In this document: in pieces, positions 1-5,086 of the stretch
Layout: each line of letters opens with the position of its first letter
Numbering within the stretch: position 1 is the first letter of the stretch
From: Chloroflexota bacterium
GTDB taxonomy: Bacteria; Chloroflexota; Dormibacteria; Dormibacterales; Dormibacteraceae
Reading direction: 5' to 3'
Length of the DNA stretch: 7,729 bases
Assembly: GCA_005880175.1 (NCBI GenBank)
Contig: VBJR01000126.1
Coordinates: 1 to 7,729, forward strand
Program-made: the position numbers and the translations under genes
The notes under the pieces: model-generated
Seen by the model: only the letters and a program-made list of their open reading frames with translations
The model's database searches: none
What the model was told of the DNA's origin: nothing

Positions 1-60
1 CGTCGCGCCACCGTCGGCCCGGCGCGAGAGTCGGTGCCGGAGCAGGAGGCGGAGCGGTGA
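1..60 (+). CDS. 3' end of an upstream operon gene (partial)
   Basis: Only the last 19 codons and the TGA (58-60) are inside the window, so the function cannot be told. The frame is supported by its ending: the final residues are Glu-Ala-Glu-Arg, the same tail as the next genes in this operon, and the stop overlaps the GTG start of the next gene (57-59) as GTGA. Its last codons carry the Shine-Dalgarno sequence of the following gene. Without that junction pattern so short a fragment could not be called. Confidence 0.6.
   Translation, partial: RRATVGPARESVPEQEAER
45..59 (+). promoter_or_regulatory. Shine-Dalgarno and GTGA start/stop overlap, junction 1
   Basis: GGAGGCGGAGCGGTGA carries GGAGG about 8 bases before a GTG that overlaps the upstream TGA. 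It fixes the start of the 101-aa gene at 57 and implies translational coupling. Confidence 0.6.
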
Positions 61-362
61 GGGCCAGCCGCGTCCTCGACGCGATCGGAGGAGACGGCCG
101 AGGCGGGCCGGTGCTGGACGCGACGGGCGGCCATGGCGGACCAGCGCCGGATGCGACGGGCGGCCACGGTGGACCAGCGCTGGACGCGACCGTCGGCCAC
201 GGCGGACCAGCGCCGGATGCGACCGTCGGCCACGCCGGTCGCGCGCAGGACGGAATCGGAGGCAGGAGCGGATCGGCGCTGAACGCCGCGCTGATCGAGG
301 CGGCGCACAGCGGGCTGGACATCGGGCCCACCTCCCGGCAGCCGATGGAGGCGGAGCGATGA
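57..362 (+). CDS. low-complexity Gly/Ala/His repeat protein, 101 aa, function unknown
   Basis: I do not recognise this protein. It starts with GTG at 57 behind a clear Shine-Dalgarno and ends in TGA overlapping the next ATG (ATGA, 359-362), so both ends fit the operon. Residues 8-75 are six tandem units of about 11 residues of the type DATGGHGGPAP; the first unit has 13 residues and the last (DGIGGRSGSAL) is degenerate. The remaining C-terminus is ordinary and ends in EAER. No signal peptide, membrane segment or catalytic motif is visible. The repeats suggest a disordered linker-like or binding protein; alternatively the reading frame is a by-product of DNA-level repeat expansion. The preserved start and stop junctions argue for real translation. 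Histidine occurs at a regular spacing in the middle units, which could allow metal contact, but that is only a possibility. Confidence 0.55.
   Translation: MRASRVLDAIGGDGRGGPVLDATGGHGGPAPDATGGHGGPALDATVGHGGPAPDATVGHAGRAQDGIGGRSGSALNAALIEAAHSGLDIGPTSRQPMEAER
78..281 (+). repeat. 33-bp tandem repeat array inside the 101-aa gene
   Basis: Units begin at 78 (39 bp), 117, 150, 183, 216 and 249 (33 bp each). The middle units are nearly identical, differing in a few bases (for example GGGCGG against CGTCGG). All units are multiples of three, so copy-number change keeps the reading frame. This fits slippage or unequal exchange within a coding sequence. It is not a CRISPR array, since there are no spacers. 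Confidence 0.85.
347..361 (+). promoter_or_regulatory. Shine-Dalgarno and ATGA overlap, junction 2
   Basis: GGAGGCGGAGCGATGA is almost identical to junction 1. It encodes the final Glu-Ala-Glu-Arg of the upstream protein and fixes the ATG at 359. Confidence 0.6.
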
Positions 363-907
363 CGGTGGACAGGACGACCGTGGAGGCAGCCCGCGACGCG
401 CTGAGCCGGGCTGTGGGCGTGCAACCCGGCGAGCGGGACGCCGGGCGTCTGGCCCGCCTGACGGGCATCGACCCCGCGGCGCCACTCGCGGACCGCGGCG
501 TCCTGGAGCGGGAGGCGGGTGGATGGCGGCGCATGGCGCGCACCACCAGCGACCCGGCGTGGCGCGCGGCCTGCACGGCCCAGGCCGAGGAGGCGGAGCG
601 TCGTGCGGACGAGATCGCCCGCCTCATGCCGCGCCGCGGCGCGGAGGCCGGGCCGGAGGGGCATGGCGACGACGAGCGGGAGGCCGGAGAGATGACCGAC
701 GAGTGCCGCGAGCACACGACCGAAGACGACGCCTACGTCATGTACGAGGCGCTCATCGATCCCCTCGACGAGGCCGAGCTGCTCGACCAGGAGGCCGAGG
801 GACAGCCGGTCGGCGACGTGTGGCGACAGCGACAGGAGGAGCTCCGCGAGCTGCTCGCGGAGATGGGACTCGGCGACCAGGTCGCCCAGCGGGAGGCGGA
901 GCGCTGA
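359..907 (+). CDS. charged, mostly helical protein of unknown function, 182 aa; possible two-gene fusion
   Basis: I do not recognise a family. The ATG at 359 overlaps the previous TGA and lies behind GGAGGCGGAG, so the start is well fixed; the stop at 905-907 overlaps the next ATG. The protein is rich in Glu, Arg and Ala. Residues 1-95 look helical with an Arg/Glu-rich stretch (AQAEEAERRADEIARLM); residues 96-111 are a Gly/Glu-rich linker; residues 112-182 are a second acidic helical part beginning MTDECREHTTEDDAY and ending EAER. The linker reads REAGEM, and its DNA (679-695) closely resembles the gene junctions at 45-60 and 347-362, shifted into frame by one base. The ORF may therefore be a fusion of two formerly overlapping genes, or may also yield a 71-aa product from the internal ATG at 692. 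No enzyme motif is visible. Confidence 0.7.
   Translation: MTVDRTTVEAARDALSRAVGVQPGERDAGRLARLTGIDPAAPLADRGVLEREAGGWRRMARTTSDPAWRAACTAQAEEAERRADEIARLMPRRGAEAGPEGHGDDEREAGEMTDECREHTTEDDAYVMYEALIDPLDEAELLDQEAEGQPVGDVWRQRQEELRELLAEMGLGDQVAQREAER
679..694 (+). promoter_or_regulatory. internal Shine-Dalgarno and in-frame ATG within the 182-aa gene
   Basis: GGAGGCCGGAGAGATG has GGAGG eight bases before an ATG at 692-694 that is in frame with the 182-aa ORF. Initiation here would give a 71-aa protein (residues 112-182). The site matches the operon's gene junctions apart from one added base and one substitution. Confidence 0.4.
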
Positions 908-909
908 TG
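892..909 (+). promoter_or_regulatory. Shine-Dalgarno and TGATG overlap, junction 3
   Basis: GGAGGCGGAGCGCTGATG encodes the Glu-Ala-Glu-Arg tail and gives GGAGG about ten bases before the ATG at 907. This fixes the 73-aa gene start there and not at the upstream in-frame ATG at 523. Confidence 0.6.
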
Positions 910-1128
910 GACGATGAGCTGCGCCGGTACATCGACAGCCGGCGCCGGCAGGTGCAGGAGGCGCGCGGCTCGGCCGTCCACCAGAACGGCGAGTGGGCCG
1001 CGGATGGGGCGCTGCACGAGCTCGACCGGATGGAGAGCTGGCTCAACCTCCGGCAGCAGCGCCAGCTGCTCGACGCGCGGCTCCAGGAGGCGGCCACCGG
1101 CCCCTTCGTGGCGGAGCCGGAGCGGTGA
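907..1128 (+). CDS. small charged helical protein, 73 aa, function unknown
   Basis: I do not recognise it. The ATG at 907 shares one base with the upstream TGA (TGATG) and has a Shine-Dalgarno in the end of the previous gene. The frame stays open back to 523, but that part reads as Arg/Gly/Ala-rich out-of-frame sequence of the 182-aa gene and is rejected. The protein opens MDDELRRYIDSRRRQVQEAR and continues as an amphipathic Arg/Gln/Leu-rich sequence with WLNLRQQRQLLDARLQEA near residues 45-62, suggesting one or two long helices or a short coiled coil. It ends EPER over the next gene's ribosome site. A small nucleic-acid or partner-binding protein is possible, but nothing specific shows it. 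Confidence 0.7.
   Translation: MDDELRRYIDSRRRQVQEARGSAVHQNGEWAADGALHELDRMESWLNLRQQRQLLDARLQEAATGPFVAEPER
1110..1127 (+). promoter_or_regulatory. Shine-Dalgarno and GTGA overlap, junction 4
   Basis: GGCGGAGCCGGAGCGGTGA encodes the Glu-Pro-Glu-Arg tail and places GGAG shortly before GTG 1125. It supports a GTG start for the SLOG gene rather than the upstream ATG at 993. Confidence 0.5.
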
Positions 1129-1820
1129 CGGACGATCAGGGGCGGCGGGTCGATCCCGCCGCCCTGTTCCACCCCTGGCCGGCGAGCAAGGGCGGCGGCT
1201 CCGATCCTGACCGCTGCCCGAGCTGCGGCAAGACGACGTACGTGCGAGCCCAGCGGCTCGACGGCCAACGCTGGCATCGGCCCGACCAGGCGAGCGCAAG
1301 CTGCGCCGGGTGCGGCACGACGTGGGAGCTGGCGCCGCTCGCGGAGCCGGCCACGGTGGCGGCGCAGGGGGGTTGCTCAGACAGTGAGGTGGGCCGGCCC
1401 GATGCTGCGCCGCTGCGGCTGGCCATCGTGGGCAGCCGGTCGCTGGAAGGTCACGCCGGGGCGGCACGGGTGATCCGCGAGGTGCTCGACGACTACCGCG
1501 CCCGCCACCCCGACCTGGTCGTGGTCTCGGGTGGAGCCCGCGGGATCGACCGCATGGCCGCCGCCGAGGCCCGCCGCCGCGGCGTGCCGGTTGTCGAGCA
1601 CTTGCCGGTCAGCTTCGACTGGCCCGGCTTCCGCAAGCGCGACCAGCTGATCGCGGAGGACTGCCACGAGCTCGTGCGGATCGCCGACCCCCGCTCGCGG
1701 ACGTACGGCTCCGGCTGGACACGCGACCGGGCGCGGGAGCTGGGCAAGCCGACCGCCGAGTACGTCATCGATGAGGCGGAGCGCGGAGCCGCCCGCATCG
1801 CACTGGAGGTTGAGCGGTAG
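1125..1820 (+). CDS. zinc-ribbon plus SLOG-domain protein (DUF2493/YspA-like), 231 aa
   Basis: Two parts are visible. Near the N-terminus CPSC (Cys31, Cys34) and CAGC (Cys60, Cys63) form a four-cysteine zinc-ribbon pattern spaced by about 25 residues. Residues 97-215 match the SLOG Rossmann-like fold of the DUF2493/YspA type: the first strand and loop LAIVGSRSL (99-107), the nucleotide-binding turn VVSGGARGIDRMAA (133-146), a strand VPVVEHLP, then RKRDQLIAEDCHELVRIAD (170-188). Known SLOG proteins bind nucleotides or nucleotide-derived ligands, some as sensors in conflict systems; DUF2493 members are common on plasmids and phages. The start is taken as GTG 1125, overlapping the previous TGA; an ATG at 993 would add Arg/Gly-rich out-of-frame sequence. 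The protein ends EVER, and its TAG overlaps the next GTG. Ligand and partner are unknown; the zinc ribbon suggests nucleic-acid or protein contact. Confidence 0.85.
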   Translation: MTDDQGRRVDPAALFHPWPASKGGGSDPDRCPSCGKTTYVRAQRLDGQRWHRPDQASASCAGCGTTWELAPLAEPATVAAQGGCSDSEVGRPDAAPLRLAIVGSRSLEGHAGAARVIREVLDDYRARHPDLVVVSGGARGIDRMAAAEARRRGVPVVEHLPVSFDWPGFRKRDQLIAEDCHELVRIADPRSRTYGSGWTRDRARELGKPTAEYVIDEAERGAARIALEVER

Positions 1821-1822
1821 TG
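1805..1822 (+). promoter_or_regulatory. Shine-Dalgarno and TAGTG overlap, junction 5
   Basis: GGAGGTTGAGCGGTAGTG gives GGAGG ten bases before GTG 1820 and encodes the Glu-Val-Glu-Arg tail of the SLOG protein. It is the most diverged member of the junction series and uses TAG. Confidence 0.5.
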
Positions 1823-2569
1823 AGCCGGCAGCCGAACGGGAGCGGACGCTATTACGTCACGCTCGACAAGGCTGACGCGGACGCGTTGGAGGCAGCCGCC
1901 AAGGCGGCTGACCGACCGCCGACCACCGAGGCCGGCATGCGGATCGCGCGGACGCTCGGGGCCGGTGCCGGAGACGAGCTGGCTGATGTCGTCCGCCAGC
2001 TGGCCGAAGCCCGGCGCGAGCTCGATCAAGTCCGAGCCGCGAACGCAACGCTCCGGCGGCGAGTGAGCCAGCCCGAGAGCGATGGTGAGCCGCAGACGCC
2101 CAGGTGGGAGTGGCCCCTGGAGGATCTACTCGCCGATCGCGACTGGTGGCATGCCTGGCTACCTCGTATCCACCAGCTGATCGGCCGGCCTTCGGCCTCG
2201 GTCTTCGCCCGGGACGGCGAGAACGCGGTCGACGCCCGCGGCTACATCGACTTGATGACGACATTGCTCCCGCCGGCGACCGACTCCACTGGAGCCCCAG
2301 TGGAGTGGGACTCGGCGCGCTACCCGGAAGCCGCTCGTCGGCAAGCCCCCGGTCGGATGCTGCCTGGGCCGGGCGCACTCGCCGACGTGTGGGAACCTGT
2401 GCTCCGCCACGTGGCGGTCGCGCTCTGCAATCTGGAGCTGACCGCAGCGCCGGGAGCAAGTCCCGCGCTTCGCATCAGGACGGAGGAGGACATCCTCGGC
2501 CCCTGGTTGCAGACGCTCCGGCGCCTCACTGGCGACACGCCCGCGAACTTGGCCGGGCCGCTCGGATGA
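1820..2569 (+). CDS. probable ribbon-helix-helix/coiled-coil protein with an unknown C-terminal domain, 249 aa
   Basis: The GTG at 1820 overlaps the SLOG gene's TAG. Residues 11-47 have the shape of a ribbon-helix-helix DNA-binding unit: a short strand (YYVTLDKADADAL), a helix rich in Ala, a turn (RPPTTEAG) and a second helix ending in RTLG. Residues 52-85 form a likely coiled coil (LADVVRQLAEARRELDQV...). From about residue 93 a separate domain begins with many Trp residues (WEWPLEDLLADRDWWHAWL) followed by a probably globular helical region to the end. I do not recognise this C-terminal domain. Ribbon-helix-helix proteins on plasmids often serve as repressors, partition or relaxosome accessory proteins; which applies here is not shown. 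It is the last gene of the operon and, unlike the others, does not end in ExER; no gene follows it on this strand. Confidence 0.75.
   Translation: MSRQPNGSGRYYVTLDKADADALEAAAKAADRPPTTEAGMRIARTLGAGAGDELADVVRQLAEARRELDQVRAANATLRRRVSQPESDGEPQTPRWEWPLEDLLADRDWWHAWLPRIHQLIGRPSASVFARDGENAVDARGYIDLMTTLLPPATDSTGAPVEWDSARYPEAARRQAPGRMLPGPGALADVWEPVLRHVAVALCNLELTAAPGASPALRIRTEEDILGPWLQTLRRLTGDTPANLAGPLG
2283..2306 (+). repeat. perfect 10-bp inverted repeat inside the 249-aa gene
   Basis: ACTCCACTGG, a four-base loop AGCC, then CCAGTGGAGT. The arms are exact complements. It lies in the middle of the coding sequence with no T-tract, so it is not a normal terminator. It could be a protein-binding site, an mRNA hairpin, or chance. 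Confidence 0.7.
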
Positions 2570-2690
2570 AGCGGAGCGGCCCACCCGCGGTGGTCAAGCG
2601 AAGCCTGGCCGGGCCACGTGGGGAGAGTCGGTCGAAGGGTGCGTGAGACGAGCGGGTTGGGGATTGCTGGATAGGGCTCCTGATCGACCA
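2570..2690. other. convergent intergenic gap, 121 bp
   Basis: This gap separates the 3' ends of the plus-strand operon and the minus-strand NTPase gene. Only weak secondary structure is visible: CCACC-CGC-GGTGG at 2581-2593 and CTGAT-CGACC-ATCAG at 2680-2694, the latter overlapping the NTPase stop. Neither has a T-tract, so no intrinsic terminator can be called with confidence. No tRNA or ORF was seen. Confidence 0.6.
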
Positions 2691-4895
2691 TCAGAACCGC
2701 GAGTGCCGCCGCCCCGCCGATGACCGCTCGCGGGGGAGCCACAGGAGGACCGCTCGATCCCCGCCGCCGGAGACGATCACCTCACGGCCAGCCGCTCGGC
2801 CCACCGCCACCGACGACACCGCGCCCTCGTGACCGGTGAGCACGACCGGCTCGGCCTGCCCGCCAGGGTCCCAGACCCGCACCGTCCCGTCCGAACCGCC
2901 GGAGACGATCACCTCACGGCCAGCCGCTCGGCCCACCGCCACCGACGTCACCACGCCCTGGTGACCGGTGAGCACGACCGGCTCAGCCTGCCCGCCAGGG
3001 TCCCAGACCCGCACCGTCCCGTCCCAGCCGCCGGAGACGATCACCTCACGGCCAGCCGCTCGGCCCACCGCCACCGACCACACCGCGCCCTGGTGACCGG
3101 TGAGCACGACCGGCTCGGCCTGCCCGCCAGGGTCCCAGACCCGCACCGTCCCGTCCGAACCGCCGGAGACGATCACCTCACGGCCAGCCGCTCGGCCCAC
3201 CGCCACCGACCACACCATGCCCTGGTGACCGGTGAGTATCTGATGACCGGTACCGCGCCACCACGCACGGGCGATGGTCCATGGCGAACCGCTGAGCTGG
3301 GCGGCAGCCGCGGCGAGGCTGTGCGCCCGCGTCTTGCGAGCCCAGACGTGCAGAAGCCACGCGCGCGCGCTGTCATCCTCATCGCACCAACGACCCACAC
3401 AGAGCTTGTAGGCGCCAAGCGAGGCACGACCCTCATCCGTGGTTACGGCGGTCCCGGTGCGGAGCAGGGCCGACTGGTTCGCGGCGAGCAGGAACCCCGG
3501 ATCCATGACCAGCTCGTCGAGGCGGCCGCATGCAGCCGCATGTTCGGGGAGCGCGGCACGCGTGTAGTCGTCGATGCTGGTCCAGTCGTGGCCCCCACTC
3601 GTTGACGGGATCAGCGTCGCGGTGATGCGAGCGTGAGCCTCGACCACCGATGCGCGGAGCGCATCTCGGAGGCCGGCGTCGCGCTCGACCTCCTCGGTGT
3701 CGGTTGGATAAAACAGATCACGAAGGCTCTCGTGCCGGACGGCGTACTGCCGCCGTCGCTGCGCGTCATGAGTGACGGCGAGAAACGGCCGCAGCCGTTC
3801 GTCCAGCCACTCCCGCAGCGGTTCCTCGGTCGAGAGCGCGAAGCGTCCGAGCTCGGCAAGCGCGGCCGGCCGTCGCAGCGCCGCCAGGGTTGCCAGCGCC
3901 GGCAGGCCCACGGTCGCCCAGCCATCCTGGCGCCGCCAGCCCTGGATCTGCTCCAGGTAGTAGGCCACCAACCCGGCCGGTAGAGAATCCAGGTCAGCGG
4001 GGCTGCGTTGGCCATCGAGGATGGCCTCCAGAACATACCGCAGGTAGATCCACACTCCGGCGCACCGCTGCGCCAGCGTGTCGCAGAACGACTCGGCGGA
4101 TACTGCAGAGTTCAAGAGCCGCTCGACAAGCTCACGGTCAGGCGCGGGCCCCATGGCGATGCCGCTCAGGTACCGGCGCATGTCCTCCAGGTTGTCGCGG
4201 CCGTCAACGGCGATCGTGCTCCAGAGCACCGGGTCGCGCAGCGCCGGCATGGGCCGCCCGAACCGGCTGGTGGCCACGATGAACACCCGGTCGGGCAGGT
4301 GCTCGGCCCGTGGCAGTCCAAGCGGAATCCCGGTGTCCTGGCCCGGAGCCGGCTCATCGGCTTCGTCCAGCCCATCCACCACAAGCAGCAGCGGCCGCTC
4401 CGGCTCCAGCTGGTCACGCCGCTCGGCGGCGGCCCGCAGAACCTTCAGCAGCCAGTCCGGGCGGTCAGCACCGACAGGAAAGGCATCGCCGGGCGTGAAC
4501 TCCTCAGCCAAACGCCATGCGCCAATGAGCTGGGCCGCCAGGCTCTTGCGGGCCTGCTCCGGCGCCCGGGCTCCCTCCAGGCGGGTGAAGTGGTGAACGC
4601 ACGGCCGGGTCCACACGAGGTGCGCGGCGAGGGCGGTCTTGCCGACTCCAGCTTCGCCTTGCACCACGACGTATCCCTTCCGACGAGTGGCCACGAACTC
4701 GTCGATCCTCGCAATCAACCACTCCCTGCCTGTGAAGTGCGCGAGGTCGAGTACTCCCGCCAGCGGCCTTGGATCGAAGATCGCGTCGCGGAGGCGGTCG
4801 AAGGTGCCGTTCACGATGGTCACCGAGACCGGGCCGCGGATGTCCCTACCGGCAGCCACCGCGCCTGGACCCAGCGACCAGGTCGGGGACGTCAC
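2691..4895 (-). CDS. STAND/NACHT-like NTPase with N-terminal GRDI motif and C-terminal WD40 repeats, 734 aa
   Basis: This is an NLR-like signalling ATPase. Residues 11-23 (GAVAAGRDIRGPV) are a short Gly-rich motif shared with the adjacent membrane protein. FTGRE (54-58) opens the NTPase; Walker A is GEAGVGKT (80-87), Walker B is LLLVVDGLDEAD (169-180) and a sensor-like strand FIVATSR follows (205-211). A helical region runs to about 550, then four WD40 repeats start at residue 554 (LTGH...VRVWD, 44 residues each), nearly identical to each other. No large effector domain precedes the NTPase, so any effector probably acts in trans. The GTG start overlaps the TGA of the 131-aa gene (GTGA, 4892-4895) without a good Shine-Dalgarno, suggesting translational coupling. 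Bacterial STAND proteins include anti-phage sensors that oligomerise on activation; this role is inferred. Four blades are fewer than the usual seven of a closed propeller, so the array may be contracted or may need to dimerise. Confidence 0.9.
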   Translation of the reverse strand: MTSPTWSLGPGAVAAGRDIRGPVSVTIVNGTFDRLRDAIFDPRPLAGVLDLAHFTGREWLIARIDEFVATRRKGYVVVQGEAGVGKTALAAHLVWTRPCVHHFTRLEGARAPEQARKSLAAQLIGAWRLAEEFTPGDAFPVGADRPDWLLKVLRAAAERRDQLEPERPLLLVVDGLDEADEPAPGQDTGIPLGLPRAEHLPDRVFIVATSRFGRPMPALRDPVLWSTIAVDGRDNLEDMRRYLSGIAMGPAPDRELVERLLNSAVSAESFCDTLAQRCAGVWIYLRYVLEAILDGQRSPADLDSLPAGLVAYYLEQIQGWRRQDGWATVGLPALATLAALRRPAALAELGRFALSTEEPLREWLDERLRPFLAVTHDAQRRRQYAVRHESLRDLFYPTDTEEVERDAGLRDALRASVVEAHARITATLIPSTSGGHDWTSIDDYTRAALPEHAAACGRLDELVMDPGFLLAANQSALLRTGTAVTTDEGRASLGAYKLCVGRWCDEDDSARAWLLHVWARKTRAHSLAAAAAQLSGSPWTIARAWWRGTGHQILTGHQGMVWSVAVGRAAGREVIVSGGSDGTVRVWDPGGQAEPVVLTGHQGAVWSVAVGRAAGREVIVSGGWDGTVRVWDPGGQAEPVVLTGHQGVVTSVAVGRAAGREVIVSGGSDGTVRVWDPGGQAEPVVLTGHEGAVSSVAVGRAAGREVIVSGGGDRAVLLWLPRERSSAGRRHSRF
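2757..3236 (-). repeat. four near-identical 132-bp WD40-coding repeats
   Basis: Read on the minus strand, units begin at 3236, 3104, 2972 and 2840 with an exact 132-bp period (44 codons). The fourth matches to about 2757 and then diverges into the C-terminus. Units 1-3 differ in very few codons: codon 7 (Met/Ala/Val), codon 9 (Trp/Trp/Thr) and codon 27 (Ser/Trp/Ser) change the residue, while I see only two silent codon differences. Unit 4 adds Gln to Glu at codon 5, Ser at codon 9 and Gly at codon 27. The pattern indicates recent duplication or ongoing homogenisation, with differences concentrated where WD40 surface loops lie. Confidence 0.9.
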
Positions 4896-5086
4896 GAGGA
4901 GTGCGGCGGTGGAGGTGGCGGAGTCGTATTCGTCGTGACGTCACCGCGGATGTCGCGACCAGCCTTGACCGCCCCTGGACCGAGCTGGTCGCCCTCGGCG
5001 GCGGATACGCCGTCCAATGAAGCAACGGGACCATGGACATAGGCGGTCACGCTGCCGCCGATGTCCCGGCCGGCCTTCACGGCGCC
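4827..5086 (-). repeat. three copies of a GAVxAGRDIxGxV motif shared by the membrane protein and the NTPase
   Basis: Copy A is GAVKAGRDIGGSV (nt 5086-5048, residues 68-80 of the 131-aa protein), copy B is GAVKAGRDIRGDV (4975-4937, residues 105-117) and copy C is GAVAAGRDIRGPV (4865-4827, residues 11-23 of the NTPase). B and C also share the preceding Leu-Gly-Pro. Alternating hydrophobic and glycine residues suggest beta-strand or stacking propensity. The copies are similar in DNA too, so they probably arose by duplication. They are coding motifs, not a non-coding repeat. Confidence 0.85.

Noticed and set aside
733..1467. Minus-strand ORFs opposite the plus-strand operon (including 753-1277)
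   Set aside because: They are rich in Arg, Ser and Pro without domains, and conflict with well-formed overlapping starts and Shine-Dalgarno sites on the plus strand.
2606..2621. TGGCCGGGCCACGTGG palindromic stretch as a terminator
   Set aside because: The loop is too short for the best pairing and there is no T-tract, so it gives no support for an intrinsic terminator.
2757..3236. Regular repeats as a possible CRISPR array
   Set aside because: The 132-bp units are contiguous, coding and WD40-like, with no unique spacers.
2829..3605. Plus-strand ORF with repeated HRPVRTAGDDHLTASRSAHRHR-like units
   Set aside because: It is the antisense reading of the WD40 repeats. Its repetition only mirrors the 132-bp array, and it has no ribosome site; the minus-strand frame has clear Walker and WD40 motifs.
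4880..4915. Programmed frameshift fusing the membrane protein to the NTPase across the proline run
   Set aside because: No slippery sequence or strong downstream structure was seen, and the GTGA overlap is explained by ordinary coupled initiation.
4008..5042. Long plus-strand ORF of 344 codons opposite the NTPase and membrane protein
   Set aside because: High GC keeps antisense frames open. It shows no recognisable domain and runs through two genes with strong evidence on the other strand.
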